From Competibacter sp963695105 (GTDB taxonomy: Bacteria; Pseudomonadota; Gammaproteobacteria; Competibacterales; Competibacteraceae), in the NCBI GenBank assembly GCA_963695105.1, contig CAVOGC010000054.1, positions 1-64,000 of the forward strand: a stretch of DNA of 64,000 nucleotides, written 5' to 3'. The notes under the pieces were generated by a model. The model ran no database searches, was not told the DNA's origin, and saw nothing but the letters and a program-made list of their open reading frames with translations. Each line of letters opens with the position of its first letter. Positions within the stretch are counted from its first letter, which is position 1. This document shows, in pieces, positions 35,069-42,351 of the stretch. The position numbers were made by a program, and so were the translations under genes.

Positions 35069-35314
35069 ATGAAAAAAGATATTCATCCCCAGTACCGCGA
35101 CGTGGTATTCCAGGACATCTCCACCGATTTCGCCTTTCTCACCCGCTCCACCATCACCGCCAAGGACACCATCCAGTGGACTGACGGCAAGGAATATCCG
35201 CTGGTAAAGGTGGAGGTCTCCAGCCAATCTCACCCTTTCTACACCGGCAAACAGAAGATCGTGGATACCGCCGGCCGGGTGGATCGCTTCCGCCGCAAGT
35301 ATGGCTTGTCCTGA
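35069..35314 (+). CDS. rpmE2: Ribosomal protein L31, type B (zinc-free form)
   Basis: An 81-residue L31 of the type B group: MKKDIHPQYRDVVFQD at the start, SSQSHPFYTGKQ and the end GRVDRFRRKYG. It lacks the zinc-binding Cys of the other L31 type. In many bacteria this form is made under zinc shortage through Zur, but I saw no clear Zur site upstream. ATG 35069 fits the family; CTAAGG lies upstream. Confidence 0.95.
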   Translation: MKKDIHPQYRDVVFQDISTDFAFLTRSTITAKDTIQWTDGKEYPLVKVEVSSQSHPFYTGKQKIVDTAGRVDRFRRKYGLS

Positions 35315-35334
35315 AGGCCCGACCCGACCCGCTC

Positions 35335-35360
35335 AAGGCATCCTCAGGATGCCTTTTTTT
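35335..35360 (+). terminator. Rho-independent terminator after rpmE2
   Basis: GGCATCC / GGATGCC with a 3-base loop, flanked by AA and a T-run of seven, 20 bases after the stop. Confidence 0.85.
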
Positions 35361-35554
35361 CCTGCCCGTCCGCATCATCCACACTGATCGAGAGGATTTT
35401 TCGGCAAAGCCGCATAGTTTGGGTTATCATTGCCATTGCTTAATCAAAAGTGCGTAAGACGCTGAATCAACGTCGGATTACCGCTAGGTCAACCAGGACG
35501 CGACAACGGATGACCCGCCGGTTCCGGCCCATCAATCCACTCTGGAGGTTATAA

Positions 35555-36841
35555 ATGGCAACGATCACCTTAAAGGATGACGTCACTGGAAAAGCGGCGC
35601 AAATGCCAGTGCTGGAGCCGACCTACGGCCATCCCGTGGTGGATATCGGCAAGCTGGCCAAGGAGTTCGGTTACTTCACTTACGACCCCGGCTTCATGTC
35701 CACCGCCAGTTGCCAGAGCGCGATCACCTATCTGGACGGTGACAAGGGCGAACTGCTGTATCGTGGCTTTCCCATCGAACAACTGGCCGAGCAGTGCAAC
35801 TTCCTGGAAGTCTGCTACCTGTTGCTTTACGGAGAGTTGCCCAACACCGAAAAGAAGCAGATTTTTGAAACCAGCATCGCCCGGCACAATCGGATTCGCG
35901 AGAACCTGAGGCGGTTTTTGCACGGCTTCAACCACGACGCCCACCCGATGGCGATGATGGCGGCGGTGGTCAGCTCGCTGTCGGCCTTCTTCCACGATCG
36001 GCTCGATATCCGCGATTACGAGCATCGCATGGTTACCGCCCGCCGGCTGATCGCCAAAATGCCGACCATCGCCGCCGCCTGCTACAAGCACAGCATCGGC
36101 GACCCCACGATTTACCCTCGCGACGACCTGAGCTACACCGGCAACCTGCTGTACATGATGTTCAGCCTTCCCGGCAAGCGCTACGAAGTGGACCCCATCG
36201 CCGAACGGGCGCTGGATATCCTGTTCACGCTGCACGCGGACCACGAGCAGAATGCCTCCACTTCAACCGTGCGGCTGGCCGGATCTTCGGGCACCAACCC
36301 CTACGCGGCGATCGCCGCCGGCATCAGTTGTCTGTGGGGGCCGGCGCACGGCGGCGCCAACGAAGCCGTGCTCCGGATGCTCGAGCAGATCGGCGATATC
36401 AAGAACGTCGACAGTTTTATAGCCAAGGTCAAGGACAAGAACTCCAACGTGCGCTTGATGGGCTTCGGCCATCGCGTTTATAAAAATTTCGACCCGCGCG
36501 CCAAGATCATCAAGGAAATCTGCCACCAAACCCTGGAATCCTACGGCCACGACCCGCGCCTGGATCTGGCGATGCGGCTGGAAGAGATCGCCCTCAGCGA
36601 CGATTACTTTGTCGAACGCAAGCTGTACCCGAACGTCGATTTCTATTCCGGCATCATTTACAGCGCGCTGCAGATCCCGGTCGAGATGTTCACGGTGATG
36701 TTCGCCATCGCTCGCACCGCCGGCTGGATCACCCATTGGATGGAAATGATCACCGAAAAGGATCAGAAGATCGGTCGACCGCGGCAGTTGTATATCGGCG
36801 AAACGCGCCGCGACGTGATATCGTTGCAAGAGCGCGAATAA
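35555..36841 (+). CDS. gltA: Citrate synthase
   Basis: Condenses acetyl-CoA and oxaloacetate at the entry of the TCA cycle. The 428-residue product matches the hexameric Gram-negative type. Active-site segments are HADHEQNASTSTVR, GPAHGGANEAVL, GFGHRVYKNFDPRA and the Asp in NVDFYSG. TGGAGG precedes the ATG by 8 bases. A strong symmetrical terminator follows. The 194 bases upstream, after the L31 terminator, should hold its promoter. Confidence 0.97.
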   Translation: MATITLKDDVTGKAAQMPVLEPTYGHPVVDIGKLAKEFGYFTYDPGFMSTASCQSAITYLDGDKGELLYRGFPIEQLAEQCNFLEVCYLLLYGELPNTEKKQIFETSIARHNRIRENLRRFLHGFNHDAHPMAMMAAVVSSLSAFFHDRLDIRDYEHRMVTARRLIAKMPTIAAACYKHSIGDPTIYPRDDLSYTGNLLYMMFSLPGKRYEVDPIAERALDILFTLHADHEQNASTSTVRLAGSSGTNPYAAIAAGISCLWGPAHGGANEAVLRMLEQIGDIKNVDSFIAKVKDKNSNVRLMGFGHRVYKNFDPRAKIIKEICHQTLESYGHDPRLDLAMRLEEIALSDDYFVERKLYPNVDFYSGIIYSALQIPVEMFTVMFAIARTAGWITHWMEMITEKDQKIGRPRQLYIGETRRDVISLQERE

Positions 36842-36868
36842 GTTAGCGCTCTCGCGCAGTCCGAGATC

Positions 36869-36898
36869 AAAAAAGGCGATTTTTGAATCGCCTTTTTT
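36869..36898. terminator. Bidirectional terminator between gltA and the carboxypeptidase gene
   Basis: GGCGATT / AATCGCC around TTTG, flanked by six A on one side and six T on the other, so it can act on both strands between the two convergent genes. Confidence 0.9.
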
Positions 36899-36908
36899 AT
36901 TGGTTGGC

Positions 36909-38270
36909 TCACCCGCGCGCCGGTCGGCGGCGAGAGATCCGCCTCAAATCCGTTGCTTGGTGTTCTTCTGCGACTTGCCGCTGGATTCGGCGGGAACGGT
37001 GGCGATCTTGGCTGCCGGCTTGACCGACTTGACCGACTTGACCGACTTGACTGGCTTGACTGGCTTGACTGGCTTGACTGGCTTGACTGGCTTGACTGAG
37101 CTTGACCACAACGGCGGTCGACGGCTTTTTGCCCGGATTCCCCCGTGCCGCTTTACCGGATACCGGTTTGGCCACCGCTGCTTTCGCGACCGGTTTCGTC
37201 TTGGCGGCTTGCATCCTGGCGGCAGTGGCTTTGGTTTTGGATGCCGCTACCCCGCTCTTGGCAACCGCACGCCCTCGCTTGCTTGCCAGCGCTGGCCGAA
37301 CCAAGACCATGCGGGCTGCCGTCGGCGTGATGACCGGCATATGTCGGACCATGACCGGCGTCGGCTCAACCTGCATGGGCGACGGCGCCAAGCCATACCG
37401 GGCAAACCCGTAATCGAGCAGGTTGCGGGCATCCTGCCATAGCGTGCCACTGTTGGGGCTATTGAGAATCGTCACGATCAGCCGGATGCCTCCCCGATCC
37501 ACCTCACCGACAAAACAGCGCCGGGCTTTAAGGGTAAAACCGGTTTTGCCGCCGCGCGCGCCCTCGTAAGACGCTAGCAAGCGGTTGGTATTGCGTACCG
37601 GAACCATCCGCCAGTCACCGTACGGGCCGGACCCCGATTCAATGCGCAAAGCGGCGGTGCGGGTACGTACGATGTCCGCAAACAGCGGATAGTGCATCGC
37701 CCAGCGGAAAACCAAAGCCAAGTCGTATGCGGTAGTGTAATGATCGTCGTCGGGCAAGCCGTGCGGGTTCGTGAAATGACTATTCCGCGCCCCGATCTGC
37801 CAGGCCTTGGCATTCATCAACCCGGCAAACTGGTAGACCGAACCACCCACCGCTTCGGCCAGGGTCTCGGCGGCGTCATTGCCAGATTTCAGCAACAACC
37901 CATACATCAGATCCTGCGTCGTGACCACTTCGCCAGCCCGCAGGCCAATGCGACTCGGCGGGACGCTGGCGGCCTGTGCACTAACGGGCAATCGCGCATT
38001 CGGATCGAGTCGATCCAACACCACCAGCGCGGTCAACACCTTGGTGGTGCTGGCTGGCGGCAGCCGCAAGTGCGGCTCCTTGGCGAACAGAATTTCACCG
38101 GTCACGGGGTTCATCAGCACCGCCGCGCGAGCGGACACTTCGGGCGCTGGCGAAAAGAACGGGGCCTGCTGCGCCGACAACGGCCCCGCCGCCATCCACA
38201 ACGCGGCGCCCAGTATCCAGAAACGAGGCTGCCAAGCCCGCAACGCGCTGAAGGCTAATTTTAAAAACAT
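36909..38270 (-). CDS. Serine-type D-Ala-D-Ala carboxypeptidase (PBP5/6-like) with frameshifted repeat tail
   Basis: A periplasmic penicillin-binding protein that trims the terminal D-Ala from peptidoglycan stem peptides. ATG 38270 follows GGAG; the signal peptide spans about 1-35. Catalytic motifs are STTK (74-77), SGN (129-131) and KTG (242-244), the peptidase S11 set. After residue 330 the tail is Lys/Ala-rich, then enters a QAS/QVG repeat and ends RRRPARG, giving 453 residues. One extra base (position 37099) in the repeat explains this: without it the tail continues KPVKPV, KSVKSV and ends KNTKQRI at 36944 (441 residues). No C-terminal amphipathic anchor like PBP5 is evident. Confidence 0.9.
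   Translation of the reverse strand: MFLKLAFSALRAWQPRFWILGAALWMAAGPLSAQQAPFFSPAPEVSARAAVLMNPVTGEILFAKEPHLRLPPASTTKVLTALVVLDRLDPNARLPVSAQAASVPPSRIGLRAGEVVTTQDLMYGLLLKSGNDAAETLAEAVGGSVYQFAGLMNAKAWQIGARNSHFTNPHGLPDDDHYTTAYDLALVFRWAMHYPLFADIVRTRTAALRIESGSGPYGDWRMVPVRNTNRLLASYEGARGGKTGFTLKARRCFVGEVDRGGIRLIVTILNSPNSGTLWQDARNLLDYGFARYGLAPSPMQVEPTPVMVRHMPVITPTAARMVLVRPALASKRGRAVAKSGVAASKTKATAARMQAAKTKPVAKAAVAKPVSGKAARGNPGKKPSTAVVVKLSQASQASQASQASQASQVGQVGQVGQAGSQDRHRSRRIQRQVAEEHQATDLRRISRRRPARG
37021..37102. repeat. 9-bp tandem repeat in the carboxypeptidase tail
   Basis: Three units of TGACCGACT, five of TGACTGGCT and a ninth unit with one extra base (TGACTGAGCT). In the coding sense each unit is three codons, so gain or loss of whole units keeps frame; the extra base in the ninth does not. 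Confidence 0.9.
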
Positions 38271-38494
38271 GCGGTTAACTCCATTGCTATTTTTCGTTTG
38301 GGCCGGGCCGCCCAAGGGTCTCAGCGGCAAAACCTCTATCACCAGGCTCGCGTTCAGCAGCACTTTGCATATTCTGGGCAATAATCGGGCAACCGGCTAG
38401 AGCTAGGGTTGAAATCCTCGGCGGGGCCAGGCGTGGCCGGCCACTGAACCGCAAAACGAACCGCTGTCGCCGCTACCCGGAAGGCGCTCCGGTT

Positions 38495-39250
38495 TTATAT
38501 CGCTGACTGGGATCGGGCAAACAACACATCCCAAACTTCATGACCCAAGCGCCGACCACGCCGTTCGAATCGAGTTAAAGGTCGGCTCGCCGGGCGCGGA
38601 GCAAATCCGTCGCCATTCACCACATTCACCAATTCAGGAGCGGCGCGCAGCACGTTCAGGATCGAACGGGCATAATCCTCGCAATCAGTGGCCACATGCA
38701 GTTGCCCGGCCCACTTTAGCTTAGGAACCAGCAGCGCAACGAACGGCGGCTGAAGCAGGCGACGCTTGTGGTGCCGCGCCTTGGGCCATGGGTCGGGAAA
38801 GAGAATCTGAATACACTCCAGGCTTTCGTCCGGCAATTGCCGCAACACTTCGACGGCATCGGCGCACATGATCCGAAGATTGCTCAGGTCCAGCGCCTCG
38901 GCGCGCAGCAGTGTGTGCCCGACACCCGGACGATGGACCTCAACTCCCAGATAATCCATCTCGGGATGGGCCATCGCCGTGGCAACCAGGGACTCGCCAT
39001 CGCCGAAACCGATTTCCAACACCAACGGCGCGCGACGGCCGAACAGCCATTCCGGTTCCAGCGTCGCCACGCCAGCGTCAACCCCGAACCGCGTCCAGCA
39101 TTCCGCCAGCGCCCGCCGCTGGGCGCGCGTCATCCGGCCCTCGCGCCGGACAAAACTGCGGATTCGCCGCGGCACACTGCTGGCGGTATTCAAATCACCC
39201 ACGGTGGGGAGGTTCGACGAAAAAAACTTCGTGGTATCGTCAGAATTCAT
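38495..39250 (-). CDS. trmB: tRNA (guanine-N7)-methyltransferase
   Basis: Methylates G46 of tRNA with SAM. The 251-residue product shows RRIRSFVRREGRMT, the SAM motif LVLEIGFGDGESLVA, then GVEVHRPGVG, the family signature FPDPWPKARHHKRRL and a Thr/Asp pair in VATDCEDYA. The N-terminal 25 residues are variable and the ribosome site is weak, so a later start is possible. Confidence 0.95.
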   Translation of the reverse strand: MNSDDTTKFFSSNLPTVGDLNTASSVPRRIRSFVRREGRMTRAQRRALAECWTRFGVDAGVATLEPEWLFGRRAPLVLEIGFGDGESLVATAMAHPEMDYLGVEVHRPGVGHTLLRAEALDLSNLRIMCADAVEVLRQLPDESLECIQILFPDPWPKARHHKRRLLQPPFVALLVPKLKWAGQLHVATDCEDYARSILNVLRAAPELVNVVNGDGFAPRPASRPLTRFERRGRRLGHEVWDVLFARSQSAI

Positions 39251-39360
39251 TAGGCTTTCGATTCACACCGCGGCGATATTCGGAATCATTAATCACGAAA
39301 GCGACCAGCCATCTAAAAGACCACCTCGTCAAGCCGCCACATAAAATATAGTAAAAATCA

Positions 39361-39390
39361 TTGCAGTCATAAAAAAAAATGCTCTACAAT
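39361..39390 (+). promoter_or_regulatory. Promoter of the H-NS-like gene
   Basis: TTGCAG and TACAAT separated by 18 bases, with a run of nine A in the spacer, about 60 bases before the start codon. The A-tract implies curved DNA, a type of site H-NS proteins themselves prefer; autoregulation is inference. Confidence 0.6.
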
Positions 39391-39451
39391 AATCGCATGG
39401 TCCGATCAAGGACTCCTCACAGCAAACATTGATAACGGCAAACGAGAAACC

Positions 39452-39772
39452 ATGAGCGACAATATCGAAGACCTCATCCATTCCTATTCCGTCGAGCAAC
39501 TAAAGCAGTTGATCCAGACAGCCGAGGATGCCATCGCACAAAAAAAGGCCGGTGAAATCGAGGCTCTTCGCGACCAAATGTTCAAAATGGCCGATCAATA
39601 CGATATGACGCCGGAAGAGGTGATTAACTATTCGGGCCGCCGGAAGAGAGCGCCTGGCAAACCCAAATACCGCAATCCCCACAACCCCGAGCAAACCTGG
39701 ACTGGACGTGGCAAAAGGCCAGGCTGGCTGAAACAGGCGGATGACATCGAAGCTTTCCGAATCCCTGAATAG
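39452..39772 (+). CDS. H-NS family nucleoid protein
   Basis: A 106-residue protein with an N-terminal coiled coil for oligomerisation (about 5-50). A linker (RRKRAPGKPK) leads to the H-NS DNA-binding domain: YRNPHNPEQTWTGRGKRPGWL, containing the TWTGRGKRP core that inserts into AT-rich minor groove. Such proteins compact DNA and silence foreign AT-rich genes. It is monocistronic, with its own promoter. Confidence 0.93.
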   Translation: MSDNIEDLIHSYSVEQLKQLIQTAEDAIAQKKAGEIEALRDQMFKMADQYDMTPEEVINYSGRRKRAPGKPKYRNPHNPEQTWTGRGKRPGWLKQADDIEAFRIPE

Positions 39773-39780
39773 ATTTTGCA

Positions 39781-39811
39781 GATAAAGTCCGCCGAGAGGG
39801 CGGGCTTTATC
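39781..39811 (+). terminator. Hairpin after the H-NS-like gene
   Basis: GATAAAG-TCCGCC pairs with GGCGGG-CTTTATC (13 pairs including one G-T) around GAGAG, 8 bases after the stop. There is no T-run after it, so it may stabilise the mRNA end rather than terminate alone. Confidence 0.5.
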
Positions 39812-39897
39812 CATCTTGCAAGCCGTATACTTTATCTCTATGATTTTCAAATCACCAGCCTGATTGGTTGCGATCAGGAAAAGCACGAGATCATGCG

Positions 39898-39971
39898 GCG
39901 GGTGTAGTTCAATGGTAGAACCTCAGCTTCCCAAGCTGATGGCGTGGGTTCGATTCCCATCACCCGCTCCA
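39898..39971 (+). tRNA. tRNA-Gly (CCC)
   Basis: A 74-base cloverleaf with the acceptor stem GCGGGTG / CACCCGC, D arm GTAGTTCAATGGTAGAAC and anticodon stem TCAGC/GCTGA. The anticodon loop TTCCCAA reads CCC. The T arm is GTGGG-TTCGATT-CCCAT, and CCA is encoded after discriminator T. Confidence 0.95.
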
Positions 39972-40112
39972 GAATTCCAGGGTTTCGCCGCAGCGCGTAA
40001 CCCTTTGTCTTAATAAAGAAAGCTCCCGCGAACACTCCTCGCGGCAATGCCTCAAAACCGGCCTCGACCAGTTGCCGACGGCGTCTGACCATCCCACGGG
40101 AGAACACCCGCC

Positions 40113-40916
40113 ATGATTCACGTCGCGATCGCCGGCGCCACCGGCCGCATGGGGCGACAGTTGCTTGACGCATGCGGCCGGGTCGAAGGCATTCGCTGCT
40201 CCGTGGCTTCCGAGCACCCCGATAGCCCATTTATCGGCGCGGACGCCGGCGAAGTCGCCGGCATCGGCCGGTTGGGCGTCCCCATCACCGCCGAACTGGC
40301 GTCACTGACCGACCGCTTCGATCTGCTGATCGATTTTACCCGGCCGGCAGCGACCATCGCTCATCTTGCACTGTGCCGATCCGCGGGCAAGGCGATGGTA
40401 ATCGGCACCACCGGTCTGTCGGTGGAACAAAAGGCGGAAATTGCCGCTGGCGCGGCACAAATCCCCATCGTGTTCGCCCCCAACATGAGCGTTGGAGTCA
40501 ACCTCTGCTTCAAACTGCTGGAACTGGCGGCACGGACCCTGGGCGACAGCGTCGACATTGAGATTCTCGAAGCCCACCACCGCCACAAGGCGGACGCCCC
40601 CTCCGGCACGGCGCTGGCGATGGGGCAGGTGATCGCCGGGGTGCTCGGCCGCGATCTGGCGCAATGCGCGGTGTACGGCCACGAAGGCGTCACCGGCGAG
40701 CGCGACCGCAACACCATCGGCTTCGCCACCCTCCGCGCCGGCGACATCGTCGGCGACCATACCGTCTTGTTCGCCGACGACGGCGAACGCATCGAAATCA
40801 CCCACCGCGCCTCCAGCCGGATGACGTTCGCCAAGGGTGCGGCGCGCGCGGCCACCTGGCTGGCAAACCGCGCCCCCGGCCTGTACGACATGCGAGACGT
40901 GCTCGGCCTGCGCTGA
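40113..40916 (+). CDS. dapB: 4-hydroxy-tetrahydrodipicolinate reductase
   Basis: NAD(P)H-dependent step of lysine and diaminopimelate synthesis. The 267-residue product begins with VAIAGATGRMGRQLL. It has VIGTTGLS, the NMSVGVNL segment and the family signature EILEAHHRHKADAPSGTAL with its catalytic His and Lys. The C-terminal ASSRMTFAKGA closes the fold. carA follows about 140 bases later. Confidence 0.96.
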   Translation: MIHVAIAGATGRMGRQLLDACGRVEGIRCSVASEHPDSPFIGADAGEVAGIGRLGVPITAELASLTDRFDLLIDFTRPAATIAHLALCRSAGKAMVIGTTGLSVEQKAEIAAGAAQIPIVFAPNMSVGVNLCFKLLELAARTLGDSVDIEILEAHHRHKADAPSGTALAMGQVIAGVLGRDLAQCAVYGHEGVTGERDRNTIGFATLRAGDIVGDHTVLFADDGERIEITHRASSRMTFAKGAARAATWLANRAPGLYDMRDVLGLR

Positions 40917-41058
40917 ACACCGCCCGCCGGCAGCGCTCTCTAGAGCCGCGCGGCATGATTTGCTAAACTCCGCGCCATCTAGCCATGCCTTTTTGCATTG
41001 CATCCTGGGAGCGGCCCGCGCGCCGCTCCCTTTCTGTGTGCCCATTCTGGAGGCTCCC

Positions 41059-42198
41059 TTGAGGAAACCCGCGCTTCTGGCCTTGGAAGACGGCAGCCTG
41101 TTCCAGGGCGAATCCATCGGCGCCGATGGCCACGCCCAAGGCGAAGTTGTTTTCAATACCTCGATCACCGGCTATCAGGAAATTTTGACCGATCCCTCCT
41201 ACTGCCGACAGATCGTGACCCTGACTTATCCCCATATCGGCAATGTCGGCACCAACAGCGGCGACGAGGAAGCGAGCCAAATCCACGCCAGCGGCCTGGT
41301 GGTGCGGGATTGTCCGCGCATCACCAGCAACTGGCGCAATCAACAACCGCTGGAAAGCTACTTGCGCGAACGCAACGTGGTCGCCATCGCCGGCATTGAC
41401 ACCCGCCGGCTGACCCGTCTGTTGCGGGAAAAGGGCGCACAAAACGGCTGTCTAGTCGCGGGCGATTCCCCCGATGCGGACCTGGCTCTGCGCCTGGCTC
41501 GCGAGTTCCCCGGGTTGAAGGGCATGGACCTGGCCCAAGTGGTCAGCGCCGCCGCGCCCTACGAATGGCGAGAGGGCGGCTGGCGGCTGGCCGACAACGG
41601 TTTCCCAACCGTGTATGCCACCCGCCACCACATCGTCGCCTACGATTACGGCGTCAAGCGCAACATCCTGCGAATGCTGGCCGACCGGGACTGCCGGATC
41701 ACCGTCGTGCCGGCGCGGATGCCAGCCACCGAGGTCATGCGCTTGAATCCCGCCGGCGTGTTCCTGTCCAACGGACCCGGCGACCCCGAACCATGCGCTT
41801 ACGCCATCGCCGCCATCCGCGAACTGCTGGACGCCGGGGTTCCACTGTTCGGAATCTGCCTCGGCCATCAATTATTGGGACTGGCCAGCGGCGCGCGCAC
41901 CGTCAAGATGAAGTTCGGCCACCATGGCGGCAATCATCCAGTGCTGGATCTCGACAGTGGCCGGGTGATGATCAGTAGCCAGAACCACGGCTTTGCGGTG
42001 GATGAGGCCACGCTGCCGGCCAACTTGCGCGCGACTCACCGCTCGCTGTTCGACGGCTCGCTACAAGGTCTCGCCCGCACCGATCGACCAGCCTTCAGCT
42101 TCCAGGGTCACCCGGAAGCCAGCCCCGGCCCGCACGACGTGGCGCCGCTGTTCGACCGGTTCATCGATCTGATGGCGGCAAGCCGGCCCGGCGCATGA
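41059..42198 (+). CDS. carA: Carbamoyl-phosphate synthase small subunit
   Basis: Glutaminase subunit that feeds ammonia to CarB for pyrimidine and arginine synthesis. A TTG start at 41059 with TGGAGG 5-6 bases upstream gives 379 residues (RKPALLALEDGSLFQGESIG), close to the family length; the open frame upstream shows no similarity. The class I amidotransferase triad is Cys in FGICLGHQLLGLA, then His and Glu in GHPEASPGPHDV. A repeat-filled gap separates it from carB. Confidence 0.96.
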   Translation: MRKPALLALEDGSLFQGESIGADGHAQGEVVFNTSITGYQEILTDPSYCRQIVTLTYPHIGNVGTNSGDEEASQIHASGLVVRDCPRITSNWRNQQPLESYLRERNVVAIAGIDTRRLTRLLREKGAQNGCLVAGDSPDADLALRLAREFPGLKGMDLAQVVSAAAPYEWREGGWRLADNGFPTVYATRHHIVAYDYGVKRNILRMLADRDCRITVVPARMPATEVMRLNPAGVFLSNGPGDPEPCAYAIAAIRELLDAGVPLFGICLGHQLLGLASGARTVKMKFGHHGGNHPVLDLDSGRVMISSQNHGFAVDEATLPANLRATHRSLFDGSLQGLARTDRPAFSFQGHPEASPGPHDVAPLFDRFIDLMAASRPGA

Positions 42199-42255
42199 GC
42201 CGAAGCGTCGAACGCTCTCCCGCTGCTTGCCCGTGTTCCATTGTCCGCGTCCGAC

Positions 42256-42344
42256 ACACGGCACACGGCACACGGCACACGGCACACGGCACACGGCGAC
42301 ACGGCGCCCCCGATATCCGACACCCGACACCCGACACCCGACAC
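42256..42344. repeat. Two heptanucleotide tandem repeats between carA and carB
   Basis: Six perfect ACACGGC units at 42256-42297 with a seventh after one extra base, then four CCGACAC units at 42317-42344. The second array ends 7 bases before the carB ATG, where a ribosome site would be expected and none is visible. Confidence 0.92.
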
Positions 42345-42351
42345 CTGAGCC

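Noticed and set aside
37021..37092. Phase-variable on/off switch by change in 9-bp unit number
   Set aside because: Units are three codons long, so whole-unit slippage keeps frame. Only the single extra base in the ninth unit changes frame.
42256..42344. CRISPR array
   Set aside because: Units are 7 bases with no spacers between them and no cas genes are present; it is a simple tandem repeat.
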